Shown: positions 24,258-33,262, numbered from the stretch's first letter. The stretch: 58,844 nucleotides of DNA from Clostridia bacterium (GCA_017504605.1 JAFVQW010000001.1:1-58844), one strand, 5' to 3'. Translations and numbers: made by a program. The notes: generated from the letters alone by a model not told the origin.

Positions 24258-24286
24258 AAGGCGTACGAACAAATTTCGTACGCCTT
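24258..24286. terminator. Bidirectional terminator
   Basis: A 12-bp stem (24258-24269 with 24275-24286, core GGCGTACGAA) has pyrimidine-rich tails on both strands and separates the XRE-RDD gene from the convergent LRR lipoprotein. Confidence 0.85.
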
Positions 24287-24338
24287 TCTCTTTTTGGCAG
24301 GCCTGCTTTATTGCAGGCGCCACCCGTGCTCTTTTCGG

Positions 24339-25889
24339 CTATATCTCTATTTCGGTGTAGTATATTATTTTTTTGAGGTAGATGCTGCCGTTTTTCATGC
24401 TTATCCCGCTCCAATCCGAGCGCGTGCCGACAAAATGCACGGTAAGCCCCGCGGGGCTGTGGAAGGCGAAGGCGTAGTCGCCTATCCTCTCCACGCTCGC
24501 AGTAAAGGTAATGCTCTCGAGCCCCTCGCAGAAGATAAAGGCTCTGTCACCGATTGAAATAAGCCCGTCGGGAAGAACGGCACTCACTATTTTCGGGCAG
24601 GCGGCAAAGGCGCGCTCGCCAATAGAGCGAAGGCCTAAGCCAAGCGAGAGCTCGGTAAGCCAGACGCAGTCAAAGAAGGCGCGGTCGGCGATAATATGCT
24701 CGCTGTCGGGTGTAGTGACACTGCCGAGAAGGGTACAGAGTGCGAAGGCCTCGCTCCCAATTTCAAAAAGCCCCTCGGGAAGAGCTATCTTCCGTATATT
24801 GTTATTCCCGTAAAAGGCGCGGGTGTATATCGCATAGCGCCCGCCCGCGAGGTCGGTCGGCAAAACGGGAGCCTTTTCATTTCCGAGATATTTTACTATA
24901 TAGCTCTCGTCGCCAAGAGAGAGGGTGACGAAGTCACCCGCCGTCCTTACCATACTGTCGCCGCCATGCACCGCCAAGGCGTGCCGCGCGACAGAGCCGA
25001 AGGCCGAGGAGCCCGGGGTAATACTAAGCTCGGAGTGATTTATCACCTCGGCTATGCGGTATTCGCCGACGAAGGCATTATCCGCAATTTCCCGCACGTC
25101 ACTCGGTATCTCGACCGAGAAAATATCAGAGGACAGTGCGCCGACACCGACCCCTACGGTATATTTCTCACCCGTGGGAGACGGCGGGAGCACAAGCCTG
25201 CCGTCACTCGGAGAAGCGTAAATAAGGTAAAGCCCCGTGGGCGTGTCGAGAAATATACTACCCTCCCGCCTTATTAAGGTGCTCTCTCCGCTATGCACGT
25301 TTAGCGCCCACTCGGCCACTCTGCCGTTTTCGGTGCTGCCCGCGACAATATTAATTTCGGAGTAATTTATAATTTCGGCAAGGCGTGTGCAGCCGAGAAA
25401 GGCACCGTCGCCAATCTCACCTACCCCCGCACCGAGCGTAACCGAAAAAATATCGGTATTTCCTACAAACGCACGCGGGCTAATCGCTGTTACAGGACGT
25501 CCCTTGTGAAGCGAGACGACAATAGCATCGTCGGTACACTCTCCAATACCCTCGAGCGTGTAGCCGTGGCCGTCACTGTTAAGAGTAAATTTAAGCCCCC
25601 TGCTGCTCTCTATACCGTCAAGCGGAGCAAAGCGCGCCTCAAGCTGCAAATCACTTACAACCTGCGCGAATACGTTTACCTTATCCTCGCCCATATACCA
25701 GCCGAGAAAGGCGTAGCCGTCGCGGGTGGGGCTCGGCGGCGGTACGAATATCTCCCCGTCGCGGACCGACAGAGAGTAATACTCCTCACCGTCAACGGTA
25801 AACCTAACCTCGTGCTCCTCGCGGCATCCGACAAGGAGCAGGGACAGAAGCATTACGGCTATTATAATAAAACTGATATTTCTTTTCAT
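24339..25889 (-). CDS. BspA-type leucine-rich-repeat lipoprotein
   Basis: A 516-residue surface protein. It has a lipoprotein signal (LLLVGC, lipid-modified Cys22), then an InlB B-repeat/Flg_new-like module (about 28-92: PTRDGYAFLGWYMGEDKVN), then several LRR_5 (BspA/TpLRR) units such as AISPRAFVGNTDIFSVTLGA, IGSEAFALC, IGERAFAACPKIVSAVLP and IGDRAFIFCEGLESITF. The C-terminal cap is VHFVGTRSDWSGISM. Such proteins are adhesins in gut Clostridia and Treponema. The gene follows sigG by 67 bp but has its own vegetative-type promoter with a 16-bp palindrome over the -10. Confidence 0.88.
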   Translation of the reverse strand: MKRNISFIIIAVMLLSLLLVGCREEHEVRFTVDGEEYYSLSVRDGEIFVPPPSPTRDGYAFLGWYMGEDKVNVFAQVVSDLQLEARFAPLDGIESSRGLKFTLNSDGHGYTLEGIGECTDDAIVVSLHKGRPVTAISPRAFVGNTDIFSVTLGAGVGEIGDGAFLGCTRLAEIINYSEINIVAGSTENGRVAEWALNVHSGESTLIRREGSIFLDTPTGLYLIYASPSDGRLVLPPSPTGEKYTVGVGVGALSSDIFSVEIPSDVREIADNAFVGEYRIAEVINHSELSITPGSSAFGSVARHALAVHGGDSMVRTAGDFVTLSLGDESYIVKYLGNEKAPVLPTDLAGGRYAIYTRAFYGNNNIRKIALPEGLFEIGSEAFALCTLLGSVTTPDSEHIIADRAFFDCVWLTELSLGLGLRSIGERAFAACPKIVSAVLPDGLISIGDRAFIFCEGLESITFTASVERIGDYAFAFHSPAGLTVHFVGTRSDWSGISMKNGSIYLKKIIYYTEIEI

Positions 25890-25909
25890 TTCCCGTCTCC
25901 CGTCTTTTT

Positions 25910-25946
25910 TGATACAATTGTATCATAAGGGCGGGGGCAAAGTCAA
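25910..25946 (-). promoter_or_regulatory. Promoter of the LRR lipoprotein with palindromic operator
   Basis: Minus-strand TTGACT (25946-25941), 18-nt spacer, TACAAT (25922-25917). The perfect palindrome TGATACAATTGTATCA (25910-25925) covers the -10 and start site, as an operator would. Confidence 0.65.
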
Positions 25947-25956
25947 TACTTAAGTC

Positions 25957-26733
25957 TTATTCCATATATTTTCGAAGCTTCTCGATTGCGCCCTTCTCGA
26001 GCCGCGAGACCTGTGCCTGCGAAATTCCGACCTCGCTCGCAATCTCCATCTGTGTCTTTCCCTTATAGAAGCGCAGCCTTATAATATTCATTTCCCTCTC
26101 ACCGAGGCGCGAGAGCGCATCGCGAAGGCCTATGCTCTCGGTCCAGGCATCGGCCCCGCCGTCCTCGTCGGCGAGCTTGTCTATGACGTACATCGTGTCC
26201 TCGCCCTCGCCGTAGACGCTGTCAAAAAGCGATATAGGCTCGACTATCGCCTCCATAGCCTCGCTGACGGCACGCTCGCTGACACCGAGCCTCTCTGCTA
26301 TCTCGGTAACCGTCGCCTCGCGCCCGAGATTTCTCGCTATTTCCTCCTTTACACCAAGGGCGCGGTATGCGAGGTCGCGCACCCCGCGCGAGACGCGCAC
26401 GGCGTTGTTGTCGCGCTGATAGCGCCTTATTTCTCCTATTATCATAGGCACGGCGTAGGTGGAGAATTTTACGTTCATATCGAGATTAAAGTTATCGATT
26501 GCCTTGATAAGCCCGATGCAGCCAACCTGAAAAAGATCCTCAGCGGTGTCCCTTTTCGTATTGAAGCGCTGTATTACGCGAAGCACGAGGCGTAAGTTTC
26601 CCATTATAAGCTCCTCGCGCGCATCCTTGTCTCCCCCGTGTGCAAGGTACAAAAGCTCGCGCTTCCTATCTTCACTAAGGGTCTTCAGCTCCGAGGTGTC
26701 AACTCCGCATATTTCAACCTTATTAGGACGCAT
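25957..26733 (-). CDS. sigG: Sporulation sigma factor SigG
   Basis: A 258-residue sigma-70 family factor for late forespore gene expression. The N-terminal NKVEICGVDTSELKTLSE is diagnostic for SigG (the region read by anti-sigma factors), followed by region 2 (DLFQVGCIGLIKAIDNFNLD, KFSTYAVPMIIGEIRRYQRD), region 3 and region 4 (ERE­-type REMNIIRLRFYKGKTQMEIA, GISQAQVSRLEKGAIEKLRK). AGAGGAAAAA precedes the ATG. spoIIGA and sigE, its usual neighbours, are not here. The upstream sequence holds a plausible SigF promoter, matching the known control of sigG. Confidence 0.95.
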   Translation of the reverse strand: MRPNKVEICGVDTSELKTLSEDRKRELLYLAHGGDKDAREELIMGNLRLVLRVIQRFNTKRDTAEDLFQVGCIGLIKAIDNFNLDMNVKFSTYAVPMIIGEIRRYQRDNNAVRVSRGVRDLAYRALGVKEEIARNLGREATVTEIAERLGVSERAVSEAMEAIVEPISLFDSVYGEGEDTMYVIDKLADEDGGADAWTESIGLRDALSRLGEREMNIIRLRFYKGKTQMEIASEVGISQAQVSRLEKGAIEKLRKYME

Positions 26734-26780
26734 TTTTTCCTCTTTTTTCTTTTCGGGGAAGGCGCCTTTCCCTCTCGATA

Positions 26781-26811
26781 CAATTATTGCCGATTGAGGG
26801 CGAATTTAGAC
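26781..26811 (-). promoter_or_regulatory. Candidate SigF promoter of sigG
   Basis: Minus-strand GTCTA (26811-26807), 16-nt spacer, GCAATAATTG (26790-26781), close to the forespore consensus GywTA-N16-GgnrAnAnTw and 48 bp before the sigG start. Confidence 0.5.
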
Positions 26812-26842
26812 GAAATTTATCGAGCTTTTTTCTGCTGCTCTA

Positions 26843-26871
26843 TTGACCTTTTTTGAAATCTACCTTATAAT
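26843..26871 (+). promoter_or_regulatory. Promoter of nrdG
   Basis: TTGACC (26843-26848), 17-nt spacer, TATAAT (26866-26871), 33 bp before the nrdG start. Confidence 0.75.
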
Positions 26872-26904
26872 ATATTCATACAGAAAACTATATCGGAGTG
26901 TTTT

Positions 26905-27597
26905 ATGATTATAAAGGGCTTCCAGCGCCTTACCCTTCTCGACTTTCCCGAGAGGACGGCGTGTACGCTTTTCACGGGGGGGTGCAATTTCCGCTGTCCC
27001 TTCTGCCATAACGCCTCTCTCGTTTTGCCCGAGAGGTTTTTCGACGCCGAGTTCGAAGAGGACGAAATATTTGACTTCCTCCGTGCGAGGCGCGGGCGGC
27101 TCGAGGGGGTATGCATAAGCGGCGGCGAGCCTACGCTTATGCCGGATTTACCCGAGTTTATGGAAAAAATTAAAAATCTCGGCTACGCCGTCAAGCTCGA
27201 TACCAACGGCTACCGCCCCGACGTGCTCGCATCGGTTATAGCCGCGGGGCTTGTCGACTACGTCGCTATGGATATAAAAAACTGCCGCGAGCGCTATGCC
27301 GCGACGGCGGGCCTTCCTACTCTTGATATTTCGAAAATTGAGAGAAGCGCCGATATTCTTATGCGCGGCAGCCTCCCCTTTGAATTCCGCACGACAACCC
27401 TCAGGGGATACCACGACCGCGAGAGCTTCGAAAAAATCGGGCAGTGGCTCGCGGGTCGGGAGAGATATTTTATCCAGGGCTTCGCCGCCTCGGACGACCT
27501 CATCTCGGACGGTCTTGACGGATATAACAAAAATGAGCTCACAGATTTGTTGAATGTGCTGACACCTTATATTCCAAATGCACAACTAAGAGGGTAA
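26905..27597 (+). CDS. nrdG: Anaerobic ribonucleoside-triphosphate reductase activating protein
   Basis: A 230-residue radical SAM enzyme that installs the glycyl radical on NrdD. The Cys cluster is C27-x3-C31-x2-C34 in GGCNFRCPFCHN. GVCISGGEPTL is the SAM-binding GGE motif, and LDTNGYRPDVL and VDYVAMDIKN follow the NrdG2 (pyruvate formate-lyase activase-like) pattern. At 230 residues it is longer than the ~155-residue NrdG1 and fits NrdG2. The ATG has GGAG upstream. The gene precedes nrdD but a terminator-promoter overlap lies between them. Confidence 0.93.
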   Translation: MIIKGFQRLTLLDFPERTACTLFTGGCNFRCPFCHNASLVLPERFFDAEFEEDEIFDFLRARRGRLEGVCISGGEPTLMPDLPEFMEKIKNLGYAVKLDTNGYRPDVLASVIAAGLVDYVAMDIKNCRERYAATAGLPTLDISKIERSADILMRGSLPFEFRTTTLRGYHDRESFEKIGQWLAGRERYFIQGFAASDDLISDGLDGYNKNELTDLLNVLTPYIPNAQLRG

Positions 27598-27599
27598 AA

Positions 27600-27646
27600 A
27601 CACTATATATTGTGCCAAAAATGAAAAAAGTCGCAATATTTTGTGT
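27600..27646 (+). promoter_or_regulatory. Pair of NrdR boxes upstream of nrdD
   Basis: Box 1 (27600-27615) ACACTATATATTGTGC and box 2 (27631-27646) TCGCAATATTTTGTGT fit the NrdR consensus ACACwATATnTwGTGT, the first very well. They start 31 bp apart, three helical turns, the usual NrdR spacing, and end 8 bp before the -35 box. Confidence 0.85.
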
Positions 27647-27653
27647 TTTCCCA

Positions 27654-27708
27654 TTGACAAAACGCTCCCGATGTACTATACTAATAGTACGCACTGTCGG
27701 GGGCGTTT
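27654..27708 (+). promoter_or_regulatory. nrdD promoter embedded in a terminator-like hairpin
   Basis: TTGACA (27654-27659), 17-nt spacer, TATACT (27677-27682). A 12-bp inverted repeat (27660-27671 with 27697-27708) encloses the -10, with GTACTAT/ATAGTAC (27673-27690) inside, and is followed by TTAATTTCGTTTTTT. Readthrough RNA from nrdG would form a terminator, while RNA started here would carry only the right arm. Confidence 0.7.
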
Positions 27709-27758
27709 TAATTTCGTTTTTTACATTAACATATATCATAAGGAAAATGGAGGACACT

Positions 27759-30149
27759 ATGTACACCGTACTTAAAAGAGATGGCAGAATTATCAATTTT
27801 GACATTCAGAAGATAGCTAATGCTATCAAGCTTGCGTTCGATGCGCAGGAGCGAGACTACAATCAGGACATTATCGACTTTCTCGCACTTAAGGTCACTG
27901 CGGACTTTGAGAAGAAAATAGTTGACCACCATATAGCAGTCGAGGATATTCAGGACAGCGTTGAGCACGTTCTTATTCAGGCGGGCTACGACGACGTTGC
28001 GAAGGCATACATTCTCTACCGCCGTCAGCACGAGAAGATGCGTAATATGGCATCTACCGTCCTTGACTACAAGGAAATCGTTGACAATTACGTAAAGATT
28101 GCAGACTGGCGCGTTAAGGAGAACTCCACCGTTACCTACTCGGTCGGCGGTCTTATTCTCTCAAACTCGGGTGCCATCACCGCTAACTACTGGCTCTCCG
28201 AGGTTTACGACGACGAGATTGCAAACGCACACAGAAACGCAGACATACATATCCACGACCTCTCGATGCTCACGGGCTACTGCGCGGGCTGGTCGCTTAA
28301 GCAGCTTATTCAGGAGGGCCTCGGCGGCGTTACGGGTAAGATTACCTCTGCTCCCGCGAAGCACCTCGCAACCCTTTGTAACCAGATGGTTAACTTCCTC
28401 GGTATAATGCAGAACGAGTGGGCAGGCGCGCAGGCGTTCTCGTCCTTCGATACCTACCTCGCTCCCTTCGTTAAGACCGACAACCTCTCCTATGATGCCG
28501 TTAAGAAGTGCATCGAGTCCTTCGTATACGGCGTTAACACTCCGTCGCGCTGGGGTACTCAGGCACCCTTCTCCAACATCACCCTCGACTGGACGGTTCC
28601 CGCTGACCTCGCGGAGCTGAACGCTATCGTCGGCGGCAAGGAGATGGACTTCAAGTACAAGGACTGTAAGCGCGAGATGGATATGGTAAACAAGGCGTTT
28701 ATCGAGACCATGATTGAGGGCGATGCTAACGGCCGCGGCTTCCAGTATCCTATTCCCACCTACTCTATCACCCGTGACTTCGACTGGTCGGAGACCGAGA
28801 ACAACAAGCTTCTCTTCGAGATGACCGCGAAGTACGGAACCCCCTACTTCTCTAACTACATCAACTCGGACATGGAGCCGAGCGACGTTCGAAGCATGTG
28901 CTGCAGACTCCGTCTTGACCTTCGCGAGCTCCGTAAGAAGTCGGGCGGCTTCTTCGGTAGCGGTGAGAGCACCGGCTCTATCGGTGTCGTTACCCTTAAT
29001 ATGCCGAGAATTGCGTACCTTGCGACCGATGAGGCTGACTTCTACCGCCGCTTGGACCGTCTTCTTGACATTTCGGCTCGCTCGCTTAAGATTAAGCGCG
29101 ACGTTATCACCAAGCTTATGGCCGAGGGACTTTATCCTTATACCAAGCGTTATCTCGGCACCTTCGCCAACCACTTCTCGACTATCGGCCTTGTCGGTAT
29201 GAACGAGGCGGGCCTCAATGCTAAGTGGATAGGCAAGGATATGACCCACGAGGTAACCCGCAAGTTTACCAAGGACGTTCTTAATCATATGCGTAACCGT
29301 CTCTCCGACTATCAGGAGCAGTACGGCGACCTCTACAACCTCGAGGCTACTCCCGCTGAGTCCACCTCTTACCGTCTTGCTAAGCACGATAAGAAGTTCT
29401 ATCCCGACATCATCACCGCATCCGATGCAAACAAGGGCAATACTCCCTACTACACCAACTCCTCGCATCTTCCCGTTGGCTACACCGACGACATCTTCGA
29501 GGCGCTTGATATGCAGGACGAGCTCCACACCCTCTACACCTCGGGCACGGTATTCCACGCTTACCTCGGTGAGAAGCTCCCGAGCTGGAAGAGCGCTGCG
29601 ACACTCGTTCGCACTATTGCAGACAACTACAAGCTTCCCTACTACTCTATCTCTCCCACCTACTCGGTATGTAAGAGCCACGGCTACATCGCGGGCGAGC
29701 ATTTCGTCTGCCCCGAGTGCGGCGAAAAGACCGAGGTTTACAGCCGTATAACCGGCTACTACCGCCCGGTTCAGAACTGGAACGACGGTAAGGCCGAGGA
29801 GTACAAGAACCGTAAGGTATATGCAGAGTCCAAGCTCAGCGGCAAGGCTCCCCTCACCGACGAGGAGAGAGCGGCAAGAGACGGCGCACAGAAGTGCGAG
29901 GTGACCGTTGAGGCTCCTACCTCGGTAATGCTCTTCACCACCGCGACCTGCCCCAACTGTAAGGCGGCGGCGCTCTTACTTGATAAGGCGGGCATCTCCT
30001 TCGAGAAGCTCCTTGCCAACGACAACGCCGAGCTCGCGCAGAGCTTCGAGATTAAGCAGGCACCTACTCTTATAGTTACCAAGGGTGATGCATACGGCAA
30101 GTACGTAGGCGTATCCGAAATCAAAAAGTATATCGAGAGCGTGAAGTAA
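27759..30149 (+). CDS. nrdD: Class III ribonucleotide reductase with C-terminal thioredoxin-like domain
   Basis: A 796-residue oxygen-sensitive reductase making deoxyribonucleotides. Residues 1-90 are an ATP-cone. The catalytic barrel follows, with GGLILSNSGAI and SMCCRLRLDLRELRKK. The zinc site is CKSH plus CPEC (SVCKSHGYIAGEHFVCPECG), and the glycyl radical is Gly666 in SRITGYYRPV. Residues about 720-796 add a glutaredoxin/thioredoxin-like domain with CPNC (731-734) and a cis-Pro at QAPTLIV. The ATG at 27759 has GGAGG; an in-frame ATG 12 bp earlier contains that site. With trxB next door this points to a thiol-reduced (NrdD2-like) enzyme instead of the formate-dependent type. Confidence 0.95.
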   Translation: MYTVLKRDGRIINFDIQKIANAIKLAFDAQERDYNQDIIDFLALKVTADFEKKIVDHHIAVEDIQDSVEHVLIQAGYDDVAKAYILYRRQHEKMRNMASTVLDYKEIVDNYVKIADWRVKENSTVTYSVGGLILSNSGAITANYWLSEVYDDEIANAHRNADIHIHDLSMLTGYCAGWSLKQLIQEGLGGVTGKITSAPAKHLATLCNQMVNFLGIMQNEWAGAQAFSSFDTYLAPFVKTDNLSYDAVKKCIESFVYGVNTPSRWGTQAPFSNITLDWTVPADLAELNAIVGGKEMDFKYKDCKREMDMVNKAFIETMIEGDANGRGFQYPIPTYSITRDFDWSETENNKLLFEMTAKYGTPYFSNYINSDMEPSDVRSMCCRLRLDLRELRKKSGGFFGSGESTGSIGVVTLNMPRIAYLATDEADFYRRLDRLLDISARSLKIKRDVITKLMAEGLYPYTKRYLGTFANHFSTIGLVGMNEAGLNAKWIGKDMTHEVTRKFTKDVLNHMRNRLSDYQEQYGDLYNLEATPAESTSYRLAKHDKKFYPDIITASDANKGNTPYYTNSSHLPVGYTDDIFEALDMQDELHTLYTSGTVFHAYLGEKLPSWKSAATLVRTIADNYKLPYYSISPTYSVCKSHGYIAGEHFVCPECGEKTEVYSRITGYYRPVQNWNDGKAEEYKNRKVYAESKLSGKAPLTDEERAARDGAQKCEVTVEAPTSVMLFTTATCPNCKAAALLLDKAGISFEKLLANDNAELAQSFEIKQAPTLIVTKGDAYGKYVGVSEIKKYIESVK

Positions 30150-30162
30150 TAATTTGCGCACG

Positions 30163-30188
30163 GGGCTGCCGTATCGGCAGCCCTTTTC
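30163..30188 (+). terminator. Hairpin between nrdD and trxB
   Basis: GGGCTGCC (30163-30170) pairs with GGCAGCCC (30176-30183) followed by TTTTC. With only 53 bp between the genes and no other promoter seen, it is probably a leaky terminator that lowers trxB expression. Confidence 0.7.
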
Positions 30189-30202
30189 GGAAAGGAATTA
30201 AA

Positions 30203-31120
30203 ATGTACGACATTATAGTTATAGGTGCGGGCCCCGCGGGACTTACCGCCGCGCTCTACGCCAGACGTGCCGAGAAGACCGTTCTCGTTATCGAGAAGGA
30301 GAGCTTCGGCGGACAGATTACTCACTCGCCGAAGGTTGAGAATTACCCCGGCTTCGTAAGCATATCGGGCAGTGACCTCGGTGACAAAATGCTCGAGCAC
30401 GCGACAGAGCTCGGCGTTGAGATTGAGCTCGACACCGTAACCGGTATATCGGGCGAGAGAGGAGACCTCACCGTCACTGCCGATGGCGGCGAATTCCACG
30501 CCAAGAGCGTTATTATTGCCACCGGCTCGAAGCACCGCACGCTCGGGCTCCCTGACGAGGAGCTCTACACGGGCGAGGGCGTTTCCTATTGCGCGGTATG
30601 CGACGGCGCGTTCTACAAGGACAAGACGGTTGCTATAGTAGGCGGCGGCAACTCGGCACTCCAAGAGGCGGTGCTCCTCTCGGAGAGCTGCAAGTGGGTA
30701 TACGTAATTCAGAATTTACCCTACCTCACGGGTGAGGCGAGCCTCGCTCAAATTCTCGAGCGCCGCACGAACGTAAGCGTTATATGCTCACACACCGTCA
30801 CCGAGCTTATCGGAGACGGTAAGACCCTCTCGGGTATAAAAATAAAAAATGCCGACACCGAGGCGGTGTCGGAGCTTAAGCTCGACGGAGTTTTCGTCGC
30901 GATAGGTCAGGTGCCCGAGAATGGGCCCTTTGAAAGTGCCGTGACACTTAACGATTACGGCTATATTGAGGCTGACGAGGACTGTATGCCGAGGTCTAAC
31001 CTCCCCGGTGTCTTCGCCGCGGGCGACTGCCGCACGAAGAAGATAAGACAGGTTGCGACGGCTGTCGCCGACGGTGCGGTTGCGGCTCTCGCGGCGGCAA
31101 GGTTTATCGATACCCTTTGA
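30203..31120 (+). CDS. trxB: Thioredoxin reductase
   Basis: A 305-residue FAD/NADPH flavoenzyme. It has the FAD site IVIGAGPAGLTAALYA, ENYPGF, ATGSKHRTLG, the redox-active pair Cys130/Cys133 in YCAVCDG, the NADPH site VGGGNSALQEA and the C-terminal FAD motif GVFAAGDCR with IRQVATAVADG. AAAGGAA precedes the ATG. Located directly behind the NrdD-thioredoxin fusion, it is the obvious source of electrons for the CPNC domain, though it can also serve general thioredoxin. Confidence 0.93.
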   Translation: MYDIIVIGAGPAGLTAALYARRAEKTVLVIEKESFGGQITHSPKVENYPGFVSISGSDLGDKMLEHATELGVEIELDTVTGISGERGDLTVTADGGEFHAKSVIIATGSKHRTLGLPDEELYTGEGVSYCAVCDGAFYKDKTVAIVGGGNSALQEAVLLSESCKWVYVIQNLPYLTGEASLAQILERRTNVSVICSHTVTELIGDGKTLSGIKIKNADTEAVSELKLDGVFVAIGQVPENGPFESAVTLNDYGYIEADEDCMPRSNLPGVFAAGDCRTKKIRQVATAVADGAVAALAAARFIDTL

Positions 31121-31134
31121 TTTAATAAAAGCAG

Positions 31135-31185
31135 AAAAGCTCGGGTCTCCCGCCTTATCGCGGCAGACCCGAGCTTTTCTTTTTA
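31135..31185. terminator. Terminator after trxB
   Basis: A 14-bp stem (31135-31148 with 31165-31178, core GCTCGGGTCT) with a small inner hairpin and a T-rich tail. It also lies at the end of the convergent deacetylase gene. Confidence 0.85.
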
Positions 31186-31213
31186 TTTTCTTCGGCCTTG
31201 GCCGAAAGTAGAT

Positions 31214-33262
31214 TTAATTTTCTGCGTTTTTGCTCTCGTAATTACTTGCAGCCGCTACGTAGGAGAAGAGCGCCTTGACGTAGGTGCGTCCTCCAATGCT
31301 GCTGTTAGCATAGTTTACAAGGGAGTATCCGCCCTCGGCATTGACGGCGCTGCCCTTAATCGTGCCCTCCGCCTTAATGCTAAGCTCGGAGATGAGGTCG
31401 TATACGTTCTCTACCTCAAATACTATATAGTTACGGAGATTGTAATATCCGTTTACTACACGAAGCTCGGTCGACTGCTCCTCGCCCGCGGCATCGGTGT
31501 ATTTGATTTCCACGGTGCCGGTGAAGCCGCTCTTCAGGTAGAAGAGATAATAGGGCTTCTCGTTGAGAACAAAGGCCGCACTGCCAAATACGTTCTTAAG
31601 GCTACCCTCATCGACCGCGGTATATTCCGCGGTAGAGGTAGCGGTGAAGCCCGCATCCTGATACGCCTCGATAAGCTCCCGCATCTCCTCAACTACCTTA
31701 ATAGCCGTTTTGACATCGTCGGGAATGCTATCCTCTGCCCAGCCGTTGTAGTCCGCAATGCTATAGAGCTTATCGTATGCGGCAACAGCGTAGGAAAGGA
31801 AGTCGTAGCCTATCTGCTTATCCTCTTCCTCCACGTCCTCGTTAAGAAGCAGGCCCGTAAGGTAGGTTATACCGGATATCGATACCACCTGAGACTCGTA
31901 GCCGAGCTCCTCGTTAAAGAAAAACTCGAAGGTATGCTTAGCGTGAATGTCGTCGATAAATACAGGCTCGGTGGTATAAAGCATGCCGTTCTCGGTGGGA
32001 GTTCCGACAGCGGTATTGCCGTCAACCTTAACAGCGGTGATTACGTTGCCCGCGGGAACGTAAACGTTGTAAGCGATAGAGGTCGAGACGCTCATGCTGT
32101 GCTTAACGCCAAGCTTATTGAGGTCGGCAGAGACGGTGGGATTTGAAACCGTTACGCTCTCGCCGGGAAGAAGATCAATGTACGCGAAGGTTCTATCGAG
32201 GTCGTCGGTTTTGGTATCGACAATCTCAACGTCGCCATTCGAGCGGGTAAATGCCGCACGGCGCCAGCCGTCGGGAAGCGTTACCTTAACGGTAAGGGCC
32301 ATATTGAAGACCTCGGGGTCAAGTGCAAGACCGTCCTCGGTCGTCTCGCCCATCGTAAGAGTAATGGTATTGCCGCTGTAGCTGACCTCGGAGTTCTGAT
32401 ACTCGCGAAGATACCTCGTAGCCTGGCCGAAGGTAGCTATCCAAAGCTTGCCCTCGTCGCGAAGAGCCGCAGCGAGTCCCATAAGCTCGTCAAACTGATC
32501 GAGGGTCATCTCCTGGTGACTGTGGTTGCCGGCAATGCCGTGCTGAAGCGAGAGATACCAGCCCCCCGTCATCGCAGCCTGGGTTATAAGGCCCGCAACG
32601 CTGTCGTAGGGCTTCGGGCTCTCAAGACCCGGGTTAGTCGTAGGACGAACGACCGAGAGGTTCTGCCAGGTGCCGAGCTCGCCCGCCGACGCATTTGCAC
32701 CGGTGGTGAAGCCGGGGTTCAGCGGCTGAAGACCGCCTGAGATAGTAGAGCCCATTCTGATTGCATAATAGGTAGTTCTCGCGACTGCAAAAGCAGGAGC
32801 CGTTATACTGGAGGAGGGTGCGGCGTACGCAAGAACCGTACTGCCAAGTGCAGACGCGATAGTGTCGCGCGACGCAACGATCTGCTGCTGTACCGAATCG
32901 GGATCGGTAATCGTACCGCCGTTCGTATCGTCCCAGCCGTGACTCTCTGCCTCCAGGTAGCCCTGGCTGATAAGAGAATTCCAGTAATTAACCTCGTCGG
33001 GCGTATCTATATCGTTACCGCTCAGCATAAGCGTTGCTACCGTACCGTACTTCTTACAAAGCTCGTTAAGCTTCTCCGCCTCGGGCCTGTAGCCGTCGTC
33101 GAAGGTCCAGGTAACGATGCCGTTAGCACCGCCCTTAACGTTCATAATCTCAACGCCCGCTATATCCGACTGACCCGCCGCAGATACCGTTGCGGGTGCA
33201 ATCATAGAAACGGCAAGCACACAAATAAGGAGGGCGGAAAGTATTCTGAATATCTTTTTCAT
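31214..33262 (-). CDS. Exported polysaccharide deacetylase-like protein
   Basis: A 682-residue secreted protein with a signal peptide (about 1-28, ending TVSAA). Residues 40-300 form a NodB-like deacetylase domain: GIVTWTFDDGYRPE holds the metal Asp and AESHGWDDTNGG a metal His, with LSLQHGIAGNHSH further on. The C-terminal 370 residues contain beta-rich modules (TVKVTLPDGWRRAAF) and a helical stretch, perhaps for substrate binding. There is no LPxTG or transmembrane anchor. GAGGGGG precedes the ATG. It probably acts on extracellular acetylated glycans or the cell wall. It follows a Cys-rich lipoprotein by 17 bp, likely in one transcript. Confidence 0.83.
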   Translation of the reverse strand: MKKIFRILSALLICVLAVSMIAPATVSAAGQSDIAGVEIMNVKGGANGIVTWTFDDGYRPEAEKLNELCKKYGTVATLMLSGNDIDTPDEVNYWNSLISQGYLEAESHGWDDTNGGTITDPDSVQQQIVASRDTIASALGSTVLAYAAPSSSITAPAFAVARTTYYAIRMGSTISGGLQPLNPGFTTGANASAGELGTWQNLSVVRPTTNPGLESPKPYDSVAGLITQAAMTGGWYLSLQHGIAGNHSHQEMTLDQFDELMGLAAALRDEGKLWIATFGQATRYLREYQNSEVSYSGNTITLTMGETTEDGLALDPEVFNMALTVKVTLPDGWRRAAFTRSNGDVEIVDTKTDDLDRTFAYIDLLPGESVTVSNPTVSADLNKLGVKHSMSVSTSIAYNVYVPAGNVITAVKVDGNTAVGTPTENGMLYTTEPVFIDDIHAKHTFEFFFNEELGYESQVVSISGITYLTGLLLNEDVEEEDKQIGYDFLSYAVAAYDKLYSIADYNGWAEDSIPDDVKTAIKVVEEMRELIEAYQDAGFTATSTAEYTAVDEGSLKNVFGSAAFVLNEKPYYLFYLKSGFTGTVEIKYTDAAGEEQSTELRVVNGYYNLRNYIVFEVENVYDLISELSIKAEGTIKGSAVNAEGGYSLVNYANSSIGGRTYVKALFSYVAAASNYESKNAEN

